Source: Clostridiales bacterium | GTDB lineage: Bacteria > Bacillota > Clostridia > Peptostreptococcales > Acidaminobacteraceae | Direction of reading: 5' to 3' | NCBI GenBank assembly: GCA_016342415.1 | Contig: JAEIOD010000020.1 | Location: forward strand, 1-64,000 | Length of the DNA stretch: 64,000 nucleotides | Made by a program: the position numbers and the translations under genes | The notes under the pieces: generated by a model | What the model saw: the letters and a program-made list of their open reading frames with translations, nothing else | Databases searched by the model: none | Told to the model about the DNA's origin: nothing | Part shown: one piece after another, positions 35,499-44,375 of the stretch | How positions within the stretch are numbered: position 1 is the stretch's first letter | Layout of the letters: each line of letters starts with the position of its first letter

Positions 35499-38118
35499 AT
35501 CGCTTTATACAGAGAGCTTTGGTAAATTTAAAAATGAGAAATGGGATGAATTTTCTGACTCGATCAATGTTTTTTATGGTGAAAATGAAGCAGGCAAATC
35601 AACTGTTTTTAAAATGTTGGTCCGTTTGTTATTTGGATTCAAGTCTATCAATAGAGAAAAAAACACTTTGGTCAATCAAGAAACCAATCAACTGAATATT
35701 GGTGGTATGTTGATGGGCGATCATAAAATACAAGTGGATAGAAATTTGAAATCCAAAGCATCGCTTACAATCGTTGAACTTGGTAAACAACAGACACTTG
35801 AAAATGAAATATTGGAAAGTGCTGCGCATATTGATAGAGCAACCTATGAGGCTGTATATGCTCTAGAATTATCTAAACTCAGTCATTTCAAGCATCAAAC
35901 ATGGCAAGACATTGAAGAGTTGTTAATTCAACAGTACAGTGGTGATACATTTAAGTCACCTAAACAAGTTTTGAGTCTTTTGGAAGATGAAATGAAAGCG
36001 ATTAAAAAGAAAAGCGATCGTGGTAACTCTATAATTAAAACACTGGAAGAGGAAAGACGGAAACTTTTTAAGCAAAAGAAACATATACAAGGACATTTAG
36101 AACTCGCTGATGAATTAGAAGAAAAATTAAATCGACTGGATCATAAAATTGAAGAAGTAAAAGCTACAAAATTACATTTAGAGCATCAAAAAATGTTATT
36201 AACCGATTATCTGCCAATCATGAGATTAATAGATGAAAAACAGGTTTTAGAAACAAAACTTGAAGCATTTAAGAATTTACGATCAGTAGACGAATTTCAG
36301 TATAAGGAAAAAAATACTCAACTTAAAAAGATGTATGCCAAGCTAGAAGAAATCTCTGAAAGCATAGCAAAGTATGTCGCAGAGAAAAGACGACTTTCGG
36401 AACGTGTCCAGTCTTTTAATGTGACTGAAAACGAGTTGAAGGATATGATTCAAAAACATATGATGAGTGATGACCTTCTTCATGAAAAGGAGACTTTGGA
36501 AAAGTCTTTGGATTTAAAAGAACAGACTTTTAAGAAAGCGTTTGAAGAAACATTTGATGAAAGATATCAGATGAAACACTTTGAAGATGTATTGTCACTT
36601 AACTATCTGAATATCAAATCTCTTGTAAAAGAAATTGAAGAAATCTATGATGAAATAAAAATTCTTAAAAGGAATAAACGATCGACTACAAATGGAAGTT
36701 TGAAAGGTAGTCTGGCCTTGATGGTTGTACTGGCTATAGCAGGAGGTGCAATAGCTTATTTCAATATCAATACATACGCTACTTATGGTGGAATTTTTGT
36801 AATAGGACTTGCTTTAACCAATTCGGTACATCTGATTCAGAAGAATAAAAACAAAGGTTTGGATGAAGAGGATCTGTATTCTGATAGAGATGAACTGAGA
36901 AATCGATTGATTTTAGAATTGAATGGCATTAAATTGTCAAGTATAGCCCAAGAGTTTATTGGTCAGGAATTTTTATCGCAGGTGATGACACTAAAGACTC
37001 AAGCTGAACATTTTTTGTCTGAAAAAGTCATATACGAAACAAAATATGAACAGATGAAACAACTGAATAGTTCTGTGGAATCATATCTTCAGGAACACAT
37101 TGGAGAGATTCTTCATAAAGCAAAACACTTTGATGATTTAATGACTCAGCTCAAGGAAAGTCAAAAGCACATGTCGAGAATTGAAGTCATCAATGGACAG
37201 TTAGATGTCTTTAATGATCAACTGCTGGATGTCGAAAAACAATTGAATGAAGTGGAAGATTGGATCATTCAAACAGAGAATCAATTAAAATCAGTTGGAG
37301 ACGGTGATATAGAAATTGGTCTCGAAAAGTTAAATTCCAAAGCTCAAGACACCTTAAGATTAGATGAAATCGTTAAACGATTGAGTACGGCTGATTATTC
37401 TGAAGAGGTATTAGAATCTTTTAGAGCAGCATATACAGAGGAAAAATATCATGATTTATCATATATAAATACTGAGATAGAGTTGATTACAACGGAGTTA
37501 AATGAGTTGATTATCAATCGGGGTGGTATCTTCAAGGATAGACAATTACTCTTGGAGCAATCAGATGTGGCAAATGTCGAAAGTGAATTAAAATATATTG
37601 ATGAACGTTTGATCAAAGAAAAATTACGATATGATCGATTGATGTTAATACATCATGTGATAAAAGAAACTGATGAGAGTTACAGAACAGAAAATCAACC
37701 GAGAGTTTATAAGCAGGCAAGTCAGTATTTAGACATCATAACCGAAGGAAAATATACTAGTTTAGAAGTTGTAGAAGTTGATGAAAAATCCAAAGTGAAT
37801 TATGTTATAATGGTCACTAAGAAGGATCAGGGTGAAGGTCAACTTGTTCAAGTAGATGAAACCTTTAGTATGGGTACTTTAAATCAAATTTATCTTTCGC
37901 TTAGATTATCTTTGATTGATCATTTAGATCAAGGACATGAAAAACTACCAGTTTGTTTTGATGAATTATTGGTTAACTGGGATAGAGAACGTTTGAATCA
38001 GACATTGAAGATTATTGAAACCATAGGGCAACATCGACAGGTATTTGTTTTTACATGTCATGAATGGTTTGTAGAATCGTTAAAAGCATTAGAGGGTACA
38101 AAAATATATCAATTATAA
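35485..38118 (+). CDS. SMC/RecF-like ATPase, partner of the exonuclease (YhaN type)
   Basis: 877 residues. N-terminal P-loop FYGENEAGKSTVFKML (about 30-45), two long coiled-coil arms, and a C-terminal ABC-type half with a signature-like SMGTLNQIYLSLRLSL and Walker B LPVCFDELLVNWD. In the middle (about 405-450) there are two hydrophobic segments, as in YhaN-type proteins, which would anchor the coiled coil to the membrane; SbcC itself has a zinc hook there. Its start overlaps the end of the exonuclease gene. The two probably form a membrane-tethered nuclease complex; the role is inferred. Confidence 0.88.
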   Translation: MMKIKSLYTESFGKFKNEKWDEFSDSINVFYGENEAGKSTVFKMLVRLLFGFKSINREKNTLVNQETNQLNIGGMLMGDHKIQVDRNLKSKASLTIVELGKQQTLENEILESAAHIDRATYEAVYALELSKLSHFKHQTWQDIEELLIQQYSGDTFKSPKQVLSLLEDEMKAIKKKSDRGNSIIKTLEEERRKLFKQKKHIQGHLELADELEEKLNRLDHKIEEVKATKLHLEHQKMLLTDYLPIMRLIDEKQVLETKLEAFKNLRSVDEFQYKEKNTQLKKMYAKLEEISESIAKYVAEKRRLSERVQSFNVTENELKDMIQKHMMSDDLLHEKETLEKSLDLKEQTFKKAFEETFDERYQMKHFEDVLSLNYLNIKSLVKEIEEIYDEIKILKRNKRSTTNGSLKGSLALMVVLAIAGGAIAYFNINTYATYGGIFVIGLALTNSVHLIQKNKNKGLDEEDLYSDRDELRNRLILELNGIKLSSIAQEFIGQEFLSQVMTLKTQAEHFLSEKVIYETKYEQMKQLNSSVESYLQEHIGEILHKAKHFDDLMTQLKESQKHMSRIEVINGQLDVFNDQLLDVEKQLNEVEDWIIQTENQLKSVGDGDIEIGLEKLNSKAQDTLRLDEIVKRLSTADYSEEVLESFRAAYTEEKYHDLSYINTEIELITTELNELIINRGGIFKDRQLLLEQSDVANVESELKYIDERLIKEKLRYDRLMLIHHVIKETDESYRTENQPRVYKQASQYLDIITEGKYTSLEVVEVDEKSKVNYVIMVTKKDQGEGQLVQVDETFSMGTLNQIYLSLRLSLIDHLDQGHEKLPVCFDELLVNWDRERLNQTLKIIETIGQHRQVFVFTCHEWFVESLKALEGTKIYQL

Positions 38119-38127
38119 AGGGGTTTT

Positions 38128-38361
38128 ATGGGTAAGTATTCTAAAGAAGATTATGAATTCGAAAAAAACAAACAAGAAATTTTAAAGCTTACTCAAAATC
38201 GACATGCCATGAAGAAAGAGGAACATGCTTCGGTTTGGGAGTTTGAAATTGAGGAACATAGAAAAAGAAAAAGAAAAGAAAAATTCATGATGTTCGGGGC
38301 TGGTTGTGGGATTCTCAGTATGATGTATATTTTAATTACAACCCTCTTAAACTATCTATAA
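38128..38361 (+). CDS. Small membrane protein, unknown
   Basis: 77 residues. A highly charged N-terminal helix (residues 1-50, rich in K and E) is followed by one C-terminal hydrophobic segment (about 52-75). It begins 9 bp after the ATPase gene with an AAGGGG site and is followed 12 bp later by the cation transporter gene, so it is part of the same operon. No family was recognised; it may be a membrane-anchored partner of the YhaN-type ATPase. Confidence 0.75.
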   Translation: MGKYSKEDYEFEKNKQEILKLTQNRHAMKKEEHASVWEFEIEEHRKRKRKEKFMMFGAGCGILSMMYILITTLLNYL

Positions 38362-38373
38362 AAAGGACACAAA

Positions 38374-39240
38374 ATGAAAAATAGAGTAGAAGTAGCAAAA
38401 CGAGTCAGTATAGTAACGGTTTTATGGAACACTATATTATCTATAGTGAAAGTGGTTATTGGAACATTAGGTCATTCAGGGGCTATTGTCGCTGATGGTA
38501 TTCATTCAATGACAGACGTTTTTACAACGGTTATAGCATATGCAGGAGTGCACTTTTCAGCAAAACAAGCTGATGATGACCATCCATATGGCCACGAGAA
38601 ATTTGAACCTGTTATGAGCAAAATATTAGCCACTGTTCTAATTATAACAGGACTACTTATTGGTTATAATGGCATTAAAAATATGTTTAGGGCAGATGAG
38701 TTGATTAAACCCAGTACACTCAACTTGATCGCAGCTGGACTATCAATCGTGGTAAAAGAGTGGATGTATAGATATACAAAAAAAGCCGCAGACAAGATTA
38801 ACAGTTCAGCTTTAAAAGCTGATGCATGGCACCATAGATCAGATGCTTTCTCTTCTATTGGTAGTTTAATCGGTGTTGGTGGTGCGATTTTAGGATTTAA
38901 ATTCTTGGACCCTTTAGCCGCTGTTGTCATTTCGTTGATCATATTAAAAATTGCAGTAGAGATTTACATAAAGTCGGTTGATGAAGTGATGGATAAATCA
39001 GCTGATGAGGAAACGACAAATCTTATTAGAGAGTGTGTTCAGAGGGTAGAGGGTGTTGTTGGGATTGATTTGTTATTGACAAGACAACACGCTTCAGTAC
39101 TATATGTTGATATAGAAATCGGTGTGAACGGTGATTTAAGCCTTTGGAAGGCTCATTCTATAGCAGAAAAAGTACATCTAGAAGTTGAAGATGAAATAGA
39201 GTCTGTAAAACATTGTATGGTACATGTTAATCCATATTAA
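38374..39240 (+). CDS. Cation diffusion facilitator (Zn/Mn/Fe efflux)
   Basis: 288 residues with about six membrane helices. CDF motifs: VADGIHSMTDVFTTV (metal site in helix 2, D-x3-D spacing), DDDHPYGHEKFEP, KADAWHHRSDAFSS (helix 5 H-x3-D), and a C-terminal ferredoxin-like cytoplasmic domain ending HCMVHVNPY. It exports a divalent metal in exchange for protons; the His-x3-Asp set suggests zinc, but manganese or iron is possible. Last gene of the nuclease operon, followed by a terminator. Confidence 0.92.
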   Translation: MKNRVEVAKRVSIVTVLWNTILSIVKVVIGTLGHSGAIVADGIHSMTDVFTTVIAYAGVHFSAKQADDDHPYGHEKFEPVMSKILATVLIITGLLIGYNGIKNMFRADELIKPSTLNLIAAGLSIVVKEWMYRYTKKAADKINSSALKADAWHHRSDAFSSIGSLIGVGGAILGFKFLDPLAAVVISLIILKIAVEIYIKSVDEVMDKSADEETTNLIRECVQRVEGVVGIDLLLTRQHASVLYVDIEIGVNGDLSLWKAHSIAEKVHLEVEDEIESVKHCMVHVNPY

Positions 39241-39244
39241 AAGA

Positions 39245-39274
39245 ATCTCCAGCCTAAGCTGGAGATATTTTTTT
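39245..39274 (+). terminator. Terminator after the cation facilitator gene
   Basis: ATCTCCAGC and GCTGGAGAT around CTAA, then A and seven T. The stem also covers the stop codon of the convergent methyltransferase gene. Confidence 0.9.
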
Positions 39275-40033
39275 GCCTATATACAGGCCATGTTCGCTCA
39301 TGCCCAAAATTGAAGGTTCAGTACATAGTTTTATATGATTTTCCAACCAGTCACTAAATTGTAATGAATCAAGAGAATTGATGGTATCTTTAAGTAACGT
39401 CTTTATACCATCGGTTCCGACATGGAATGATTTTAATAGATACAGCTGGTTCATCTCTTCTTCAATCTGATTTGGTGAAGTGGCATAAAATAATTGATTG
39501 TCTTTATGATAACCATAATTAAGATAATCATTTACCGCTTGTTTGTTTTGGCTAAACAACTCAAAATTTCTAAAGATATTTGCATATTTATTGACATAAC
39601 TAAGACCAAAAACACCATCATATTTTAGAACTCTAAGGCATTCGAGTAGACCTTGATTTCTTTTGTTTGAGTCAATTTCATGGTAGTATGCACCAAAGTT
39701 TAGAACGATATCAAAACAACCATCTTCAAACTGGGACAAGTCATTAACTGACAGGGTATGAGTTTCTTTTAAATGTGGATAATACGATTGCATACGTTTC
39801 ACATTAACATCCAGTAGATCACAAGCTACAACATTATAACCCAACTTTGTAAGTGCATCTGCATAGATGCCTGTTCCTGCACAAGCATCCAGTATATAAG
39901 CTTCTTTTGGTAATATTTCTTTTATAAAATGCATTGTAGTATGGAACTCAATGGTGTTAACAGGTGCTTTGGTGAGCCTGTTATTTTCATCATGTTCCAA
40001 ATAGAACTCATTTATTGATTTGTTATAATCCAT
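39254..40033 (-). CDS. Class I SAM-dependent methyltransferase
   Basis: 259 residues. Motif I ILDACAGTGIYADAL (about 47-61), motif II VVACDLL and the DIVLNFGAYYHEID region mark a Rossmann methyltransferase of the type acting on small molecules. Its substrate is not evident. Its first base is the last base of the upstream threonine dehydratase gene (1-bp overlap), so it is translated from the same T-box-controlled mRNA. Confidence 0.85.
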   Translation of the reverse strand: MDYNKSINEFYLEHDENNRLTKAPVNTIEFHTTMHFIKEILPKEAYILDACAGTGIYADALTKLGYNVVACDLLDVNVKRMQSYYPHLKETHTLSVNDLSQFEDGCFDIVLNFGAYYHEIDSNKRNQGLLECLRVLKYDGVFGLSYVNKYANIFRNFELFSQNKQAVNDYLNYGYHKDNQLFYATSPNQIEEEMNQLYLLKSFHVGTDGIKTLLKDTINSLDSLQFSDWLENHIKLCTEPSILGMSEHGLYIGKKISPA

Positions 40034-41235
40034 TAATTGACCTCCTCTACAACAAATCCACCTTTGTCTAGAGCATTTAGAATGATTTTTAAATGATCAT
40101 GTCCGTTGGTTTCGATTGTCACTTGTAGATTGACATGATGGAATCTGTCCGTTGTCCTAAATTGATTGTGATCTAGTTTGACAACATTGGCTTTGTTGTC
40201 ACTGAGTATCTGTGAAATTTGAAGAAGTTGACCAGGTGTATCTGGAAGGTCTACAGAAAAACAATAGATTCTACCTCTAGAGACCAAACCTTTACTGATA
40301 AGTGATGAAATCGTCACAACATCAATGTTGCCACCACTCAAAAGAGAAACGACATTTTTATTTTTAACATCCAATTTCTTTAGTCCCGCCAGTGCCAAAA
40401 GACCTGCGTTTTCTGCAACGAGCTTGTGTTTTTCTACGAGCATTAAAAAAGCATCCATTAAATCGTAATCATCTACGATGATGATGTCATCAACGTATTT
40501 CTTGATGAGCTCATAGGTGAGTACGCCAGGTTCTTTTACGGCGACACCATCTGCTATGGTGTCAACTTTGTTCAGACAGACCCTCTCATTCATACGTAGA
40601 GATTGTTTCATAGCCATAGCACCACGAGGTTCGATACCGATGACTTTAATTTTGGGATTGCTTTCTTTGATGGCCATAGCAATACCGCTGATTAAGCCCC
40701 CACCACCGACAGGTACCAATATATAATCAACGTCTTTTAGTTCTTCTAAAATTTCTAATCCGATTGTTCCTTGACCATAGATGATATCGAGGTCATCAAA
40801 AGGATGTATAAAAACATAGTCATGCTTTTTCTCTAATCTCTTTGCTTCTGTATAAGCATCATCATAAACATCACCATGCAATACCACTGTTGCACCATAT
40901 TTTTTTGTTGCTTCAACTTTAATAAGTGGTGTTGTTTTAGGCATGACAATTGTTGCTTTAACCCCAAGTGCCTTGGCAGCATAAGCAACACCTTGGGCAT
41001 GATTTCCTGCTGACGAACAGATTAGACCTTTACTTTTTTCTTTCTCGGTTAAGTGAGTGATTTTATTGTACGCACCTCGGATTTTAAAGGCGCCCGTTTT
41101 TTGAAGATTTTCAGGTTTTATATACACTTGATTGTGATACTCTTCACTAAAACCTGGACTGTAAATTAAAGGTGTTTTTAAAAGTACTTCTTTTAACTGT
41201 TCTTGTGCTTCGTAAAGCTTTTTTAAATGTGACAT
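40033..41235 (-). CDS. ilvA: Threonine ammonia-lyase (threonine dehydratase) with ACT domain
   Basis: 400 residues. The PLP lysine is K51 in KTGAFKIRGAYNKI; the phosphate loop is in the VPVGGGGLISG region, and SSAGNHAQGVAYAAK is the substrate loop. A C-terminal ACT domain (about 325-400) suggests amino-acid regulation. It deaminates L-threonine to 2-oxobutanoate, the first step of isoleucine synthesis. The preceding T-box reads most likely as Ile (ATC), supporting a biosynthetic ilvA role, though in length and single ACT domain it is like the TdcB-related short form. AGGAGG site. Confidence 0.9.
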   Translation of the reverse strand: MSHLKKLYEAQEQLKEVLLKTPLIYSPGFSEEYHNQVYIKPENLQKTGAFKIRGAYNKITHLTEKEKSKGLICSSAGNHAQGVAYAAKALGVKATIVMPKTTPLIKVEATKKYGATVVLHGDVYDDAYTEAKRLEKKHDYVFIHPFDDLDIIYGQGTIGLEILEELKDVDYILVPVGGGGLISGIAMAIKESNPKIKVIGIEPRGAMAMKQSLRMNERVCLNKVDTIADGVAVKEPGVLTYELIKKYVDDIIIVDDYDLMDAFLMLVEKHKLVAENAGLLALAGLKKLDVKNKNVVSLLSGGNIDVVTISSLISKGLVSRGRIYCFSVDLPDTPGQLLQISQILSDNKANVVKLDHNQFRTTDRFHHVNLQVTIETNGHDHLKIILNALDKGGFVVEEVN

Positions 41236-41276
41236 ATTATCCTCCTAGTATTGTGAGGATAGAAAAGAAATGAATT

Positions 41277-41524
41277 AAAAAACCCATCCTTATACAAAGG
41301 ACGGGTTTAACCGCGTTACCACCTTAATTATTTGCATAAATGCAAATCACTCACTTCAGTTCTATCAAACCTAAGCCTTTAACGAGGCTAATCGTTTACT
41401 CTTACTTCATTCGGAGTAAATGCTCAAGAGGGATGAGTTCATTCTTATAGTATCGATTTTCACCAACCATCGACTCTCTAAATCTATGAATAGAATAAAC
41501 GTGTCTCTATCAACGCTGTATTAT
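41277..41524 (-). ncRNA. T-box leader of ilvA, probably isoleucine specific
   Basis: On the minus strand the T-box core AAGGTGGTAACGCGG is at 41325-41311, and the terminator AACCCGTCCTT with AAGGATGGGTT (41307-41281) is followed by T's. Stem I has AGAGAG and the GNUG-type apical loop. The specifier region reads GAACTC-ATC-CC; ATC (41434-41432) sits six bases before GAGC, the same spacing as the Phe and Asn leaders in this window. CTC (Leu) or TCA (Ser) are alternative readings. Confidence 0.92.
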
Positions 41525-41530
41525 TTAAAT

Positions 41531-41559
41531 ATTCTAACAATTTATATAACCTATGTCAA
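41531..41559 (-). promoter_or_regulatory. Promoter of the ilvA T-box transcript
   Basis: On the minus strand a perfect TTGACA (41559-41554), 17 bp, TAGAAT (41536-41531). Confidence 0.85.
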
Positions 41560-41600
41560 GTGTTTCATATAAGTTATCATTAAATAAATAATAAGTCATT

Positions 41601-41629
41601 TTGAAAGCAAAATTTGAAGATAATATGAT
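41601..41629 (+). promoter_or_regulatory. Promoter of the dipeptidase gene
   Basis: TTGAAA (41601-41606), 17 bp, TATGAT (41624-41629). A second -10-like TATAAT lies at 41634-41639. Confidence 0.55.
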
Positions 41630-41662
41630 AGAATATAATGGGAAAGAATAAAGGAGGGAACT

Positions 41663-43129
41663 ATGGATAGATTTAAGGATTTAAACTACGTTACAGAAGG
41701 ATTAAAACCCGAAAAAGTATTGAGATATTTCGAACAATTAAGCCAAATTCCAAGAGGCTCACATAATGAAAAAGAGGTATCGGATTTTCTGAAAGAATTT
41801 GGTGAATCACTAGGACTTGAAACGATTCAAGATGAAGTGATGAATATCATTATTAAAAAACCAGCTACAAAGGGTTATGAAAATGCACCTACAGTCATTT
41901 TACAGGGACATATGGATATGGTGTGCGAAAAGAACGAGGACACAGATCATGACTTTATGAAAGATCCATTGAAGTTGTATCTAGATGGCGATCTATTAAA
42001 AGCCAAGGGGACAACACTCGGAGCTGACAATGGTATTGCTGTAGCTTATACGATGGCGGTATTGGATTCAACAGATATCTCACATCCACCACTTGAAGTG
42101 ATTATAACGGTTGAAGAAGAGACTGGCATGGGTGGTGTTATTGGCTTTAATAAAGAGAATGTGTCAGGCAAGTTGTTGATTAATATTGACTCAGAAGAGG
42201 AAGGTGTATTCTTTGCATCTTGTGCTGGTGGGATTAGAGCAAATATTAAACTAAACATTCAAAAAGAGTCTACAGACATGCCTCAATACAAGTTGATGAT
42301 TAAAGATTTAAAGGGTGGTCATTCAGGCTTAAATATTAAAGATGGTCGTGGTAATGCGATTAAACTTCTTGGTAGACTGTTAAATAATTTAGAAACTGAC
42401 TATGCTTTGGTTGAAATATTTGGTGGTTCTAAACCAAATGCGATTCCAAGAGAAGCATATGCTGTTGTTGGTACAAATGATTATGAAGGTTTAAATAGAG
42501 AGATAGAAAAATGGATGGCTATATTTAATAACGAATTGGTTCAGACGGATCATTTGAAAGTAGAAGTCGTTAAAGTAGAAGCTCAAGATAAAGCATACAC
42601 TGATGATTTAAAAGCAAGAATAATCGAAACACTTGTTATGATACCATGTGGTATTCAAACGATGAGTTTTGCGATTGAAGGATTGGTTGAAAGTAGTTTA
42701 AACATAGGTGTGTTACATGAAATGGGTAATCAACTGATATTTGAATCTGCTATTCGTTCATCTGTAAAATCATTGAAGTATGAAATTCTTGAAAGAGTAA
42801 AAATTCTTGCAATCTTAGTTGGCGGTACACTAGAAACCATTTCGGACTATCCTGAGTGGGCTTATAATAATGATTCAATGTTACAAGAGTTATTCAAGAA
42901 AGTTTATAAAGAAACGACTGGAAAAGAAGCTCGTATTGATGCTATTCATGCCGGGTTGGAATGTGGTTTCTTTGCAGAGAAGTTAACTGAAACCGATGGC
43001 AGTGATTTGGATATGATTTCTCTTGGACCGGATATGGCTAATGTTCATACACCATATGAGCAATTGAGTATATCATCAGTAGAGAGAACATGGACATTCT
43101 TCCAAAATGTTTTAAAAGCAATTCAATAA
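41663..43129 (+). CDS. pepD: Aminoacyl-histidine dipeptidase (M20 family, PepD type)
   Basis: 488 residues. The di-zinc peptidase motifs are present: QGHMDMVCEK (about 91-100), GADNGIAVA, and VEEETGMGG with the catalytic Glu pair; the dimerisation insert is in the middle, and an HAGLECGFF metal ligand is near the C-terminus. PepD-type enzymes split Xaa-His dipeptides such as carnosine in the cytoplasm. Free histidine could feed the hut genes 11 kb downstream, but this link is inference. Strong AGGAGGG site; the gene stands alone. Confidence 0.92.
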   Translation: MDRFKDLNYVTEGLKPEKVLRYFEQLSQIPRGSHNEKEVSDFLKEFGESLGLETIQDEVMNIIIKKPATKGYENAPTVILQGHMDMVCEKNEDTDHDFMKDPLKLYLDGDLLKAKGTTLGADNGIAVAYTMAVLDSTDISHPPLEVIITVEEETGMGGVIGFNKENVSGKLLINIDSEEEGVFFASCAGGIRANIKLNIQKESTDMPQYKLMIKDLKGGHSGLNIKDGRGNAIKLLGRLLNNLETDYALVEIFGGSKPNAIPREAYAVVGTNDYEGLNREIEKWMAIFNNELVQTDHLKVEVVKVEAQDKAYTDDLKARIIETLVMIPCGIQTMSFAIEGLVESSLNIGVLHEMGNQLIFESAIRSSVKSLKYEILERVKILAILVGGTLETISDYPEWAYNNDSMLQELFKKVYKETTGKEARIDAIHAGLECGFFAEKLTETDGSDLDMISLGPDMANVHTPYEQLSISSVERTWTFFQNVLKAIQ

Positions 43130-43209
43130 AGTCAAAAATAATAAGTTTACAGATATAAAAATTGACCTTTTATGGTATCATAGAGTCAATAGAGAAATAG
43201 GAGGGCAGT

Positions 43210-44367
43210 ATGCAGAAAAAAATAATTATGTTTCTTGTGATGATCGTTTTGGTCTTTTCATTTGTAGCATGTTCTAAAGATACAGAAGCCGATGACTTAC
43301 CACTTAATGAGGAACTGGTAAAACTAATGCCAACAGAAGGATTCAAATGGGCCTATAATGGTGCAGCAGAATACTATCATGAAATGGTGCTGGATTCTAT
43401 TACTTCTGATGATAAACAAGCAATATATAAAGTTGTCGGAGAGGTTCAAGATGTTTCTAGTGGCGAAACCAATAAAGATTATACAATAGAGCTTTACTAT
43501 GAAATAGATGGTAATTCAATCAAACAAAGAAAAACAGCAGAAATGATGTTGGATTCTGAATACGATGTATTGACACTGATCCAAACACCATTGGAAAAAG
43601 GAACAAAATGGTCTGAAGAAGTAAAAGATCAATCGGGGAAAAAAGTTACTATTGATGCTGAAATAATTGAAGTTGAAGAGAAAGAACAAGGCTTGGTTTA
43701 TAAAGTATCTTATAAAGATAAGAAATCAGGTTATTCTGAAAGTCGCAAGATCATGGAAAAGTATGGTGTTATTGCATTTACAAAACTTGTTGAAATAGAT
43801 GGCAAAGCATTTCCATACGGTTATGGTCTTTATGGTTTAGGATCTGGCTACATGGCAAAAACGGAACCCGCTGATACGACTGAGGATACTGATTCAACTG
43901 AAGAGACTGAAGAGATTGATTCAACTGAGAACACCGACTCGACTGAAACAACAGATTCAAATGATAATACTGATACAACTGAATCAACAGAAAGTTCGGA
44001 GTCATCAAGTTCTACGGAAACATCTAGCTCAGATGAAAAAGAAGTTATTAAGAATAGAATGATTGATTTTAATGATGCATGGATTGAATATGTTAACAAC
44101 AATGATCAAAGTTACTTCAATTACATTACATCTGACGGTGTTGCTTATAAGAATGCAAAAGGATTTAACCGTACTGGCTTAACTGAAAAGTTCCTAGAGA
44201 TGCGTGTGAATCAAATTAATATTGCTGGAAATACTGCAACTGCGAAGGTATATGAAGAAATTGAAAAGACAAAAGATGGCAATGTAACAATTGCTAAATA
44301 CAACTGGATCTATAATTTGGTAAAGAAAAATGGAGTATGGCTAATTGACGGCTATAAAAAACAATAA
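43210..44367 (+). CDS. Lipoprotein with Ser/Thr/Asp/Glu-rich linker
   Basis: 385 residues. A lipoprotein signal peptide with lipobox FVAC (C21) is followed by an N-terminal globular domain (about 30-215) and a highly repetitive acidic S/T/D/E linker (about 218-280). The C-terminal domain of about 100 residues resembles the NTF2-like/SnoaL fold in outline. It is membrane-anchored outside the cell. No function was recognised. It is 9 bp upstream of the large SARP regulator and probably co-transcribed, so it may be connected with that regulator's signal. RBS AGGAGGG. Confidence 0.78.
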   Translation: MQKKIIMFLVMIVLVFSFVACSKDTEADDLPLNEELVKLMPTEGFKWAYNGAAEYYHEMVLDSITSDDKQAIYKVVGEVQDVSSGETNKDYTIELYYEIDGNSIKQRKTAEMMLDSEYDVLTLIQTPLEKGTKWSEEVKDQSGKKVTIDAEIIEVEEKEQGLVYKVSYKDKKSGYSESRKIMEKYGVIAFTKLVEIDGKAFPYGYGLYGLGSGYMAKTEPADTTEDTDSTEETEEIDSTENTDSTETTDSNDNTDTTESTESSESSSSTETSSSDEKEVIKNRMIDFNDAWIEYVNNNDQSYFNYITSDGVAYKNAKGFNRTGLTEKFLEMRVNQINIAGNTATAKVYEEIEKTKDGNVTIAKYNWIYNLVKKNGVWLIDGYKKQ

Positions 44368-44375
44368 GTAGGTGT

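Noticed and set aside
43778..44102. Antisense frames over the lipoprotein linker
   Set aside because: They arise from repetitive Ser/Asp/Glu/Thr codons on the other strand, with no ribosome binding site.
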